Positions 1-8,682 of a stretch of DNA of 64,000 nucleotides are shown piece by piece (within the stretch, counting starts at the first letter, position 1; every line of letters starts with the position of its first letter). The stretch comes from Catenovulum agarivorans DS-2 (lineage in GTDB: Bacteria; Pseudomonadota; Gammaproteobacteria; Enterobacterales; Alteromonadaceae). The stretch lies in assembly GCF_000568405.1 (NCBI RefSeq), contig NZ_ARZY01000004.1:104551-168550 (forward strand), read 5' to 3'. Position numbers and translations under genes: made by a program. Below the pieces are notes generated by a model, which saw nothing but the letters and a program-made list of their open reading frames with translations, was not told where the DNA came from and made no database searches.

Positions 1-114
1 TAAACTACTGTCACGAATATTCTCAGCATGCTCGGTGAGTCCGTCACTGCTTTTTTGCAGTCCTTGCAAACTTGTTTGTAACGCATTTGAAATGGAAGCT
101 GACGAAATATCCAT
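1..114 (-). CDS. Partial CDS: N-terminus of a small protein with a flagellar-rod-like start
   Basis: This is an open reading frame on the minus strand that begins with ATG at 114 and runs off the left edge after 38 codons. A GGGGA ribosome-binding sequence lies just upstream. The visible residues begin MDISSASISNALQTSLQGL and end in a stretch with the spacing SLxGLxxxxxxLxxxAxNI. That spacing resembles the N-terminal helix of flagellar rod and hook proteins, which also appears in small uncharacterised proteins of Alteromonadales. Only the N-terminus is visible, so no function is assigned. Confidence 0.55.
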   Translation of the reverse strand, partial: MDISSASISNALQTSLQGLQKSSDGLTEHAENIRDSSL

Positions 115-190
115 TAAATCCCCACTCACTATGTTAGAACCAATGCTTAATTATTAACCAAAACAAGCAAAAAATAAAGATAAATAGGCC

Positions 191-937
191 CTAGATTAGC
201 TCTAATAACTGCTGGCAAAACTCATTGGGATGAGAAATGAATGGTGCATGTGATGCTTTATTAAAAATGTAGCTATTCGACGCTGGCTGCAACTGCTCAA
301 TTTTCGCTATCACAGCTTTAGGCACTAAACTATCAAGCTTGCCATATAAACGTGCCGTAGGCTGGTTGATTTGACCAATTTGCGAGCGTAAATCTGCATG
401 CTGCAAAATGTTTAGCCCTGATGCAAGTGCTTGTGGGTTGGGTTCTGGATGGGTCAATAATAAAGTTTTTAGCGTTTTTATGTCTTGTTTAGCGTCAATG
501 CTGCCCATTGCTTGAATGGCTAAAAATCTTTCTAAAGTTTTTTTATAATCTAATTTTAGTTGCTGTTGAAAGTTGTTGAGCACTTTGGGTTGGATCCCAG
601 GCCAATCCTCGGTTGCAGCAAAGTAGGGGGTTGAACCCACCAACACGAGTTGCTGTAATTTTTCTGCTTGATTTATTGCGATATGTTGCGCGACTAAGCC
701 ACCCAATGACCAGCCGACTACAACGCCGGGGGTATCTATCTGGCTCGCAACTTGTTGGCTGATCTCGGTTAAGTTATAGTGGGTTGGCATTGTGTCAATG
801 CTGCAACCGTATCCGGGTAAATCCAGTGCGATAAGCGCTCTGTCAGTATGATGAGCAAGAAACTCAAATGTAGGTTGCCAGACAGCGCGGTTCATACCCC
901 AGCCGTGAATAAAATAAATAGGAAGATTTTTTGCCAT
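191..937 (-). CDS. bioH: Pimeloyl-[acyl-carrier protein] methyl ester esterase BioH
   Basis: BioH is an alpha/beta hydrolase that cleaves the methyl ester of pimeloyl-ACP, ending the disguised fatty-acid stage of biotin synthesis in the cytoplasm. Counting from the ATG at 937 (248 residues), the oxyanion-hole motif HGWG is at residues 11-14. The nucleophile elbow GWSLGG contains Ser77. Asp202 in YGKLDSLVP and His230 in SHAPF complete the triad. WPGIQP and the FISHP tail are close to the E. coli protein. The frame is open further upstream, but the only longer start is a TTG at 967 with no ribosome-binding site, so I use the ATG. It is divergent from comF, and the two start codons share bases in one CATG. 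A lone bioH next to comF is common in this lineage. Confidence 0.93.
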   Translation of the reverse strand: MAKNLPIYFIHGWGMNRAVWQPTFEFLAHHTDRALIALDLPGYGCSIDTMPTHYNLTEISQQVASQIDTPGVVVGWSLGGLVAQHIAINQAEKLQQLVLVGSTPYFAATEDWPGIQPKVLNNFQQQLKLDYKKTLERFLAIQAMGSIDAKQDIKTLKTLLLTHPEPNPQALASGLNILQHADLRSQIGQINQPTARLYGKLDSLVPKAVIAKIEQLQPASNSYIFNKASHAPFISHPNEFCQQLLELI

Positions 938-1685
938 GGACTTGCAAAACAACTTTGTTCGACTCAAAAACTTGTTGGCTATTTTAACACAGTTTTACTC
1001 AAAGCTACCGAGTCAATGTATTAGTTGCCAATCAATTACATGCGCCGACAGCTTGTTATGCCGTCATTGCTTAGATGATTGGCGGCAGAGCGCCGACAAT
1101 TTGGCTTGGCAGGATGTAAGTGTTTTGTCACAGGCGCAAAAAAGTATGCAGATTCATGAACTTGATCATCTATATTGTTTAGCTGCGTATACGCCACCGT
1201 TTGCACAGTTGATAACCCAATATAAGTTTGAAAAAAACCTAACGGTTAGAACTGCACTTCAGCAAGTGTTACGCGAGAGCCTCAATCGCCTGTCGCCTCA
1301 GCAAATCAAACAATTTAAACAGTATGACTTTTTTATACCTGTACCTATGCATTGGTCTGCACTATGGCTACGCGGATTTAATCAATCAGCTTGGCTCACT
1401 CAGCAGCTTAGCCGTCACTTTAACATTCCAATAATCAATGCCTTAACTAAAGTGCGAGCGACTAAACATCAGGCGCGCTTAAGTGGTGGCGCTAGGCGGT
1501 TGCATGCGGCGAATGTCTATCGTGTTCGCCCAGCATATGCCACTGGCGTTATGGGCAAACGTTTGTTATTGATCGATGATGTGGTTACGACAGGATCAAC
1601 GCTAAACTCAATCGCCACTTGTCTTTGGGCTCATCAGGCTAAAAGTGTAGCTGCTGCGACCATAAGTTGGGCGCGTAAGGTTTGA
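936..1685 (+). CDS. comF: ComF family phosphoribosyltransferase-like protein
   Basis: ComF/GntX proteins have an N-terminal cysteine cluster followed by a type I phosphoribosyltransferase fold. They are linked to DNA uptake or use of DNA as nutrient, but their biochemical role is unsettled. The 249 residues show cysteines at 28, 31, 42 and 45 (CxxC pairs, probably zinc-binding), a YKFEK motif near 96-100, RGFNQ near 146-150, and the PRPP loop LLLIDDVVTTGSTL at about 210-223. The ATG at 936 overlaps the bioH ATG on the other strand. In-frame TTG codons shortly downstream are alternative starts. The gene ends 2 bp before the convergent M14 peptidase stop, leaving no room for a separate terminator. 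Confidence 0.9.
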   Translation: MDLQNNFVRLKNLLAILTQFYSKLPSQCISCQSITCADSLLCRHCLDDWRQSADNLAWQDVSVLSQAQKSMQIHELDHLYCLAAYTPPFAQLITQYKFEKNLTVRTALQQVLRESLNRLSPQQIKQFKQYDFFIPVPMHWSALWLRGFNQSAWLTQQLSRHFNIPIINALTKVRATKHQARLSGGARRLHAANVYRVRPAYATGVMGKRLLLIDDVVTTGSTLNSIATCLWAHQAKSVAAATISWARKV

Positions 1686-1687
1686 GT

Positions 1688-4237
1688 TTAGTCAATCAAT
1701 TCGGCAAAAAATAAGCTGTTGGTTAGCATTTTGGCGGTATCAAACCAATATCCTCGAAACAATGGATTGTCGCTAAAAGCGATCACTCTGCCACTACCGA
1801 CTTTATGATGTGTTAACGCAACGGTATTTTTAATATGGTTAATATTTTCTGGGCTGACATATCCTGCGGTTAAAGGGTCATTGTCATAGAGGGCGACGTC
1901 GGCAAATGGTGTGCTGGTTTCGAGCAATACAACTCTGTCGTTGCGAAATAAATGTACCAATGGTGTAGTACGCCCAAAGCCAAGTGGGTGGGTTGGGTCA
2001 ATCGCGCCTTTAAAAACGGTACCTGAAATCCGCATTTCACTATAGAAAGATTCTTTATTGGCATAGTCGTAATTTTGTTTAAAGGGCGATGATAGATCAC
2101 GTTCAGATAAATAGTCGTTTTTAATGAGCTGTTGCTGACTTGCCCAAATAGCAGCCCGTTTGGTTACGATTAAAGTGCCACCTTGGTCAACCCAAGTTTT
2201 AATTTGGTCGATTTGTTGCGTAGTCAGGTTTTGATACTGGCCATCAGCTAAATACAAATGAGTAAAGTCGTTTAGTGGCCACTTTGTATGCCTTGTGTCG
2301 GCCAACATGGTCAGTGGTAGTTTAATTTTTTTATCTAACCAATACCAAAATTCACCAATCTCGCTTTGACTAACCCAAGGTGCAGCAAGTGTTGCTACTT
2401 TGGGTAATTCAATTAATTGAACTTTGTCACTGCCTAAGTCGGGTCCGTCCGGCGTGTGTGCAGTGGTTAAATTATGCGCTCGTAAATTATATTGCGACAC
2501 TAGATTTTTAAATTGTGTGACGGCTTGCTTGGTATTATCTGCGCGTAAAATTAACACGCTGCCTGCTGGAAATGATTTGCTACCGTTTGGTGTCACTCCT
2601 TTAAACTGAGCTTTTGCCACTCTAACTTTGATATTGTTTCTAAGTATTTCGCTCAGCGCAAAGCGGTTTTTGCCGTTGCGCCAATCCAATAAGTAACCAG
2701 CCGCATTTTCTGTTAAGTTGGTTGTTTTTTGCAGTGTTTTAGCGTGGCGGTTGATATCCCATGGCTGCTCGTGAGCTTTAACACCAAAAAAGCGACCTTC
2801 AATACTGTAGTGTTGTAAGCCATAAGCCAGTGCAATATTCCAGTTGGTAACGTCGTAAAACGTGTGATCGTTAAACTCTGTTTGCCGACTAAAAATGCTT
2901 TTTATTAAGCGGTATTGGGCCTGCTGTAATGGGATCCAATAACTGGTGTTTTTATAAAATACCAGTTGATCATTGGCTTGGTAATCTTGTTCAAGTGGGT
3001 AAACTTTGATTTGGTGAGCCGACATTAGCTGCAAAAATTGCTCGAGGCTATGTTCATCATACTGCGACTGTACTAAGTAGCCTGAAACTTTGTCTTTTTG
3101 TGCTAAGGTAATGTTGTTGCGGAAAAAATCTTGCTGAAAGTCTATTAGCGCTTTGCGTTTTGCATTAGCTGCTCGAATCATTGAAGTAATGCCAGTCATC
3201 TGATTTTCGACGCTTTGTGCAAAAGTTAATAGGCCATTTTGTGTTTGAATTTGCTGGCCTTGGCTTTGCGCTTGCTCAAGTAAAATTCCGAGGCCACCTT
3301 GTAAATCAGGGTAGGTTGACCCTTTACCAATATAAAAATCATCAAAGTTCTCTTCGCTGTAATAAAGCTTGGAAGCTTGGTCAAACGCTCTTGCGGTATA
3401 ATTGGATAGATCTTTAGTTAAATCAATGTTTTGCTCTGGTGTGAGTGGATTAATTCGTGCCTTAACACCCGGTTGAAAGAAATAACTTTGGTTTGATTGC
3501 ATTTCATGAAAGTCAGCCAAAACGTTTGGTTTCCACTTATGGTATTCCAATACGCGCGCTTTGCTTTCTGCTTGAGTTTGTGGCAACCAATCTCTGTTTA
3601 AATCAAACCAATAATGATTGCCGCGAGATTTAGGCCACTTTTGGGTATTTTTTGCGTGTTGCGCATGGCTACTGGGGTAGTCACTATAAAACCCACTGAC
3701 CCAGTTTGCGTATTGGTCAAAGCCATCAGGATTTGCGACAACTTCAAATAACAGCACACTGTTATTTAACCAATTATTGACCTCAGGTTGATTGTTGCTC
3801 AATAAGTAGTGAATAATTTTGATGGCAGCATGAGCACCACTTGGCTCATCGCCATGTGATGCAAAACTCAGCCATACAATTACTGGTAAATTATGACTAT
3901 TGAGTCGGGTGGCGTATGGATTGCTCAGCTGCTCGTGTCGAATGCGAATTTCATCTAAATTTTCAATATTTTTTTTAGATGACACGGCCAGCAAATAAAG
4001 TGGCCGACCTTCTTCACTCCAACCAAATTGGATGAGTTTGCTTTTAGCTGTACTTTTATCAACATAGTTAAGGTAATTCGCAATTTGGTCAAAGCGTAAA
4101 TGTTTGTCCGCTTGGTAACTTGGGAAATATTGCTCTGGGCTGGTTAAATTGGCGAAAATACCATAACTATAAATGCTGGCGAAAAAAACAACAAAAATAC
4201 GGCTAAAGCGCTTCAAGACAGGGCTCCGACGAAACAT
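1688..4237 (-). CDS. M14 family zinc carboxypeptidase, secreted
   Basis: This is a large (849-residue) M14-family metallocarboxypeptidase. A hydrophobic signal segment covers about residues 12-29, so it probably acts in the periplasm or outside the cell. Zinc ligands fit His128 and Glu131 in SHGDEPSG and His244 in DFHEM. The substrate-binding FDLNRDW lies at 211-217 and the likely catalytic Glu321 in ILLEQ. The catalytic domain takes up roughly residues 45-350. The C-terminal 190 or so residues look like the glutamine-amidotransferase-like domain seen in long M14 proteins of marine bacteria. Substrate specificity cannot be read from the sequence. It is divergent from nfuA across 96 bp. Confidence 0.88.
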   Translation of the reverse strand: MFRRSPVLKRFSRIFVVFFASIYSYGIFANLTSPEQYFPSYQADKHLRFDQIANYLNYVDKSTAKSKLIQFGWSEEGRPLYLLAVSSKKNIENLDEIRIRHEQLSNPYATRLNSHNLPVIVWLSFASHGDEPSGAHAAIKIIHYLLSNNQPEVNNWLNNSVLLFEVVANPDGFDQYANWVSGFYSDYPSSHAQHAKNTQKWPKSRGNHYWFDLNRDWLPQTQAESKARVLEYHKWKPNVLADFHEMQSNQSYFFQPGVKARINPLTPEQNIDLTKDLSNYTARAFDQASKLYYSEENFDDFYIGKGSTYPDLQGGLGILLEQAQSQGQQIQTQNGLLTFAQSVENQMTGITSMIRAANAKRKALIDFQQDFFRNNITLAQKDKVSGYLVQSQYDEHSLEQFLQLMSAHQIKVYPLEQDYQANDQLVFYKNTSYWIPLQQAQYRLIKSIFSRQTEFNDHTFYDVTNWNIALAYGLQHYSIEGRFFGVKAHEQPWDINRHAKTLQKTTNLTENAAGYLLDWRNGKNRFALSEILRNNIKVRVAKAQFKGVTPNGSKSFPAGSVLILRADNTKQAVTQFKNLVSQYNLRAHNLTTAHTPDGPDLGSDKVQLIELPKVATLAAPWVSQSEIGEFWYWLDKKIKLPLTMLADTRHTKWPLNDFTHLYLADGQYQNLTTQQIDQIKTWVDQGGTLIVTKRAAIWASQQQLIKNDYLSERDLSSPFKQNYDYANKESFYSEMRISGTVFKGAIDPTHPLGFGRTTPLVHLFRNDRVVLLETSTPFADVALYDNDPLTAGYVSPENINHIKNTVALTHHKVGSGRVIAFSDNPLFRGYWFDTAKMLTNSLFFAELID

Positions 4238-4333
4238 TTTTACTTAGTTAAGCAAACTATACAGTTTCTTAGCCAATATTCAATTTTTGCGGTATCATAT
4301 GGCTATTTCTTGAGTAAAATAGTCAGGTAATTT

Positions 4334-4930
4334 ATGAGCGACTCACAGCTATTAGTTTCTATTTCTGAATCTGCACAATCTCATTTTGCGCGCTTGTTAG
4401 AAAGTCAAGCAGAAGGCACTCAAATTCGAATTTTTGTTGTAAACCCAGGTACCCCAAATGCAGAGTGTGGTGTGTCTTATTGTCCACCTGATGCGGTTGA
4501 AGAAAAAGACCTAAAATATTCTTATGATGGTTTTGACGCAGTGGTTGATCCCGAATCAGCGCCATACTTAGAAGAAGCGGAAATCGACTTTGTAGCCGAT
4601 CAAATGGGCTCACAGTTAACGTTAAAAGCGCCGAATGCAAAAATGCGTAAGGTGAGCGAAGACGCGAGCTTAATTGAGCGAGTTGAATATATACTAGTGA
4701 GCCAAGTTAACCCACAGCTTGCCAACCACGGTGGTAAAGTTAGTTTAATGGAAATCACTGAAAGTGGCGTAGCCGTGCTTCAATTCGGTGGTGGTTGCAA
4801 TGGTTGTTCTATGGTTGATGTAACCTTAAAAGAAGGTATTGAGAAACAACTTTTGGAGCAATTCCCAGGGGAATTAACGGGTGTACGTGACGTCACAGAA
4901 CACGAAGCTGGCGAGCACTCTTATTATTAG
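4334..4930 (+). CDS. nfuA: Fe-S biogenesis protein NfuA
   Basis: NfuA carries [4Fe-4S] clusters to apo-targets, especially under oxidative stress or iron limitation. The 198-residue product has an N-terminal A-type-carrier-like domain (about 1-100) without the full set of A-type cysteines. Its C-terminal Nfu domain (about 110-190) has the CxxC motif at Cys155 and Cys158 in GGGCNGCS. Two monomers share a cluster through these cysteines. Length and domain order match E. coli NfuA. The gene follows the bioH/comF block, as in many gammaproteobacteria, with the M14 peptidase inserted between them. It probably has its own promoter in the 96-bp divergent gap. Confidence 0.96.
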   Translation: MSDSQLLVSISESAQSHFARLLESQAEGTQIRIFVVNPGTPNAECGVSYCPPDAVEEKDLKYSYDGFDAVVDPESAPYLEEAEIDFVADQMGSQLTLKAPNAKMRKVSEDASLIERVEYILVSQVNPQLANHGGKVSLMEITESGVAVLQFGGGCNGCSMVDVTLKEGIEKQLLEQFPGELTGVRDVTEHEAGEHSYY

Positions 4931-4961
4931 ACTAGCCTTTTTCAACCGTACTTAACCCTAT

Positions 4962-5225
4962 ATGCACTGGAGTGATAGGTTAAGCCAAAACCCCAAGCGC
5001 AGTTGGCGATTTTTTTTAGCTGGCGCGTCAGGGTTTTGGTTGAGTGTTGCGGGGCTTGTACTGCTACCTGAGATGGCGAGTATTTGGCTTTACCTTTTGT
5101 TAGTTGCGGTCCTGATTGCATTTGCGTTTGCAGTTTATGGTTATATTGGTATTTTTGCCACGCGGGTGGCCAATTTACGTTACCATAAAGCTAAATATAA
5201 ACAGTTATTTTCCGAGCAAGAGTAA
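4962..5225 (+). CDS. Small two-helix inner-membrane protein, unknown function
   Basis: The product has 87 residues. A charged N-terminus of about 17 residues is followed by two hydrophobic segments (about 18-36 and 41-65) and a basic C-terminal tail rich in Lys, Arg and Tyr. This fits a small inner-membrane protein with cytoplasmic ends. I do not recognise the family. It starts 31 bp after nfuA on the same strand and may be co-transcribed with it. Its last 35 bp overlap the 3' end of the convergent MATE gene, an overlap that falls in the tails of both proteins. Confidence 0.7.
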   Translation: MHWSDRLSQNPKRSWRFFLAGASGFWLSVAGLVLLPEMASIWLYLLLVAVLIAFAFAVYGYIGIFATRVANLRYHKAKYKQLFSEQE

Positions 5226-6507
5226 TACCCCTAGTCAACATCATGGCATGAATTGCAACCCACAGTGCATGGTTTTGATTAAGCTCATAGGCTAACGCCA
5301 ATTGATTGCCGATAAACCATACCGGAAAGAACACTACAATCACAGACACAAGCATACTGTTTCTCATACTTTTGCTGTCTGCAAGGCCAATAAACACTCC
5401 ATCTAACAAAAAACACCAAACCGCGGTCAATGGCAACAAAATTATATAAAAGCTAAAGGTATTGGCAGTGGTTTTAATTGAATCTATATCCGTCATTAAA
5501 GCAATAATCTGTTGGTCAAAGAGCGCAAAAACAATACAGTAAACCAATGCCAAACCGACACTTAGTCTCATTCCCAATAAGTAGTTTTGTTTGAGTTTTG
5601 TTCGATCTTGAGCACCATAACTTTTACCTATTTGCACTTCCGCTGCGTAAGCAATGCCATCTAGTCCTAAAGAAATCAGCAATAAAAAGTTCATCAATAA
5701 AGCGTTGGCCGCAAGGACATCTACCCCAATTCGAGCGCCTTGAAAAGTTAAGAATACTAAGGCAGATTCAAGCACTAAAGTTCGAATTAAGATATCCCGA
5801 TTAACGGCCAAGAAATGGTTAAAATTAGACAGCTGAATCTGTTGTATTACTTTAGGTAAGTGAGTCTTTACTAAGGTCTTATTCCCCACCAGTAAATAGA
5901 TTGTTAGTCCAAAGTACTCTGCCGTCAAGCTCGCCCAGGCAACACCACTGACCGCTAAATCGAACCCATAGACTAAGACTAAATCTAACACGACATTCAC
6001 TAAGTTAATGCCAATTTGTGCCAGCATGATTGCTTTCGTTTTACCATGCGCTAGCAGCCACCCAACTAACACCAGATTGATTAAGCTTGCAGGTATTGCG
6101 TAAATTCGAATGGCAAAATATACACTGGCAGCTTGATTGACCTTTTCATCTGCTTGCGCAAACCACAATGCACCTTGTAATAACCAAGGCTGGATTAGTA
6201 ATAAAAGGCCGCTGACAAGCAAAGCAATGCTTAAACCTTGAACTAATAATTGGGTGGTTTGTTGGCTATTGTTTTTGCCTATTGCCTGAGCAGTTAGACC
6301 TGTAGTTGACATACGTAAAAAGCCAAACATCCAAACAATCGCGGTAATTACGGTGTTGGCGAGCGCAACACCTGCCAATAAATGGGCATGAGGTAAATGA
6401 CCCAAAATACTGGTGTCGACAATGCCTAGTAATGGTGTGGTAATATTGGACACTATCATTGGCAAGGCAATCGCCAAATAAGCTTTTAAAGAAGGTGAAA
6501 ATAGCAT
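5191..6507 (-). CDS. MATE family efflux transporter (DinF-like)
   Basis: This is a 438-residue multidrug and toxin extrusion family protein, an inner-membrane antiporter that uses H+ or Na+ gradients to expel organic cations or similar compounds. About twelve hydrophobic segments are spread along it. The first half opens with ALPMIVSNITTPLLGIVDT, typical of the DinF branch, and the pattern is loosely repeated in the second half. The length is normal for the family. Its ATG shares bases with the divergent deacetylase ATG in one CATG (6505-6508). No clear ribosome-binding site precedes it, so leaderless or weak initiation is possible. Substrates are unknown. Confidence 0.9.
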   Translation of the reverse strand: MLFSPSLKAYLAIALPMIVSNITTPLLGIVDTSILGHLPHAHLLAGVALANTVITAIVWMFGFLRMSTTGLTAQAIGKNNSQQTTQLLVQGLSIALLVSGLLLLIQPWLLQGALWFAQADEKVNQAASVYFAIRIYAIPASLINLVLVGWLLAHGKTKAIMLAQIGINLVNVVLDLVLVYGFDLAVSGVAWASLTAEYFGLTIYLLVGNKTLVKTHLPKVIQQIQLSNFNHFLAVNRDILIRTLVLESALVFLTFQGARIGVDVLAANALLMNFLLLISLGLDGIAYAAEVQIGKSYGAQDRTKLKQNYLLGMRLSVGLALVYCIVFALFDQQIIALMTDIDSIKTTANTFSFYIILLPLTAVWCFLLDGVFIGLADSKSMRNSMLVSVIVVFFPVWFIGNQLALAYELNQNHALWVAIHAMMLTRGITLARKITVYI

Positions 6508-7570
6508 GATAAAATTAATTCAGCGTCGCTGTTGGATACTTGTTGGCTTAATTGCACTGCAGTTTAGCAAACTTAGTTATGCATCCATAGAAGCAAAATT
6601 GCTTGATAATAGTTTTGTTATCTTGCAATACCACCACGTTGCAAACGATACACCTGCGGTTACCAGTGTAACAGATGAGCAGTTTATCCAGCATTTAGAT
6701 TTAATTGAGCAGCTAGATATGAATGTTGTTGACTTGGCCGATGCTATCGACAAAGTTCGTAGTGGCGAGCCGTTGCCGGATAAAAGTGTCGCGATTACTT
6801 TCGATGATGGTTATAAAAATATTGCGAATCAAGCGTTACCAGAACTGGTCAAACGAGGTTGGCCTGCAACTGTATTTGTAAACCCTGGCTTGTTAACTCA
6901 AAGCCCGAGTTACTATTTAACATGGCCTGAACTAAAACATTGGTCTAAGCAAAAAATCACTATAGCTAACCATGGTTGGCTACATGACTATTGGGTACGA
7001 GAAAACGCACAAAATAATCACCAATGGCAGCAGAAAATCAAACAATCCATTACAGATACTGAACAGGCGATAATTCAGCATATTGGTTATAGCCGCAAGC
7101 TAGTCGCCTACCCTTATGGTGAATATGATACTTGGTTACAAAACTGGTTGCGCGAGCAGAAACTTATTGCGTTTGGCCAGCAAAGCGGTGGGGTAGCTGG
7201 TTTTTCTGATTTTACCGCGCTGCCAAGGTTTCCAGCCTCAGGTATTTATGCCAATGAGAAAACATTAACAACCAAGTTATTAAGTCGAGTTTTGCCTGTG
7301 GATTATACCCAGTTGCCTTCACCCATTGTCAGCACTGACAATAATCCGCCATCTCTATCTTTTAAGTTGTTGTTTGATAAAACCAACCAGCTAAATTGTT
7401 TTATTGGTGGCAAAGCTGAAATGGTGATGGAAAAACTAGCAGATAATCGTTTTCAAATTAAGGCAAACCAGTCGTTGGATAAAGGTCGCTCGCGCTACAA
7501 CTGTACAATGCAAAGTAAAGAAGCTGGGCGCTTCTATTGGTTGTCGCAATCTTGGCTTATTGAGGATTAA
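6506..7570 (+). CDS. Secreted polysaccharide deacetylase (NodB-type, CE4)
   Basis: The product is a predicted metal-dependent deacetylase of acetylated polysaccharides, exported by an N-terminal signal peptide (about residues 1-26, ending near SYA). The NodB fold spans about residues 35-245. It shows the aspartate pair in TFDDGY (Asp100, Asp101), the metal histidines in NHGWLH (His156, His160) and the YPYGEYD motif near 202-208. The start of the domain, LQYHHV, resembles the PgaB-type deacetylase. The C-terminal 100 residues match no domain I recognise. GAAGGTG at 6491-6497, inside the divergent MATE gene, serves as the ribosome-binding site. The gene ends one base before the convergent transglutaminase-like gene. 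Confidence 0.88.
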   Translation: MIKLIQRRCWILVGLIALQFSKLSYASIEAKLLDNSFVILQYHHVANDTPAVTSVTDEQFIQHLDLIEQLDMNVVDLADAIDKVRSGEPLPDKSVAITFDDGYKNIANQALPELVKRGWPATVFVNPGLLTQSPSYYLTWPELKHWSKQKITIANHGWLHDYWVRENAQNNHQWQQKIKQSITDTEQAIIQHIGYSRKLVAYPYGEYDTWLQNWLREQKLIAFGQQSGGVAGFSDFTALPRFPASGIYANEKTLTTKLLSRVLPVDYTQLPSPIVSTDNNPPSLSFKLLFDKTNQLNCFIGGKAEMVMEKLADNRFQIKANQSLDKGRSRYNCTMQSKEAGRFYWLSQSWLIED

Positions 7571-7571
7571 A

Positions 7572-8516
7572 TTAGGGCATTGATTCGGCAGTAAAGGAGC
7601 CAGCATCAATTGCTCGTTTGGATTCACTGCCAATTTCAGCAAGCGGTAATATAGCAGGGCCTGTCGGCTCTGCTAATACATAATAATTGCCATTTATTTC
7701 TATGTATTCATCTTTTTGAGAGTACGGGATTTGCAGTCCAACCATTGCATGGTTGGGTAAGTAAACCATAACTATGCCTAGATTAGGCACAAACGCTCGC
7801 ATAATCGCCGCAAACAAGGTACTTTTACTGTCACAATCTCCTTGATTTTCAAATAAAAGTTTGTTGGGTGGGTTAAAACCTAGTCCCATTGAATCACTGC
7901 GGTTTTCTAGAGCTGAATATGGAATGCTTTGAATCCATGAGAGCACGTAATTGATTGAATCGCGGGTAATATAACCTGACTGCTCCTGAGGAATATGTTC
8001 GACAATTGGAGAAACAAACTCAAGCGACTCTTTTGCAATACGCATATGATCGGGTTTAACTACCTTGCTGCCAAATGTATTTGTCATTTGGCTGTAAGTA
8101 TTGCGTGCTAAATATGTTTGTTGAGCTTGGGCCTGAACTTGTAACAAGTGATTGATTAATTCTTGTGGGGGCTGAGTGCTGCCGTAGGCGACAATTTTAA
8201 GGTCATTCGGGCGTGAAATTATTTTCACCCGCTGTTTCTTATTCGGCCATTGACTCAAGGCTTTTTGCATTTGGATGTAAACAAAACGCTGAGCCAAATG
8301 GGGTTGATAGAGCTTAAATTTTCTAAACAAACCAAATAACTTTTTATTGCTTAAACTAAAGCTCAGTTTATGCTGTTGTTGTTGATGGTTTAACCAAACA
8401 TAATTAAACTGTGTTTGGCGGTTGAGCTTATGTTTTTCGAACAGCAATTGTTTGCTACTCAACCCAGTTGAGTAGCAAACAGAGAAACAGATAAAAATAA
8501 AAAGAATGTGACGCAA
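7572..8516 (-). CDS. Transglutaminase-like cysteine peptidase-fold protein, exported
   Basis: The 314-residue protein has a hydrophobic signal segment (residues 2-18) and a C-terminal transglutaminase-like core. A plausible catalytic triad is Cys228 in GDCDSKS, His256 in NHAMVG and Glu283 in LAEPTGP (Glu where Asp is usual). Such periplasmic proteins may act as peptidases or cross-linkers, or serve as inactive binding domains; the reaction is unknown here. It starts with TTG, supported by AAAGG about 8 bases upstream and by the signal peptide immediately following. The N-terminal 150 residues show no domain I know. Confidence 0.72.
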   Translation of the reverse strand: MRHILFIFICFSVCYSTGLSSKQLLFEKHKLNRQTQFNYVWLNHQQQQHKLSFSLSNKKLFGLFRKFKLYQPHLAQRFVYIQMQKALSQWPNKKQRVKIISRPNDLKIVAYGSTQPPQELINHLLQVQAQAQQTYLARNTYSQMTNTFGSKVVKPDHMRIAKESLEFVSPIVEHIPQEQSGYITRDSINYVLSWIQSIPYSALENRSDSMGLGFNPPNKLLFENQGDCDSKSTLFAAIMRAFVPNLGIVMVYLPNHAMVGLQIPYSQKDEYIEINGNYYVLAEPTGPAILPLAEIGSESKRAIDAGSFTAESMP

Positions 8517-8682
8517 CTATCAGCCTTTGTGTTTACTTATGAGTTCGTTTAACAAATACTTAGCTCATTCATTGTCTATTTTGAGTGCCTACACTTATAC
8601 TGTAAGTTTAACGGTAATTATTGGGAAATCCAGCAGTCACTTGATTGCTTACAAATTAGACTATCCATTAGGGATATATTCA

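Noticed and set aside
8527..8682. 52-codon N-terminal extension of the TPR/barrel protein
   Set aside because: It opens with TTG and would bury the signal peptide; AGGGA precedes the ATG at 8683.
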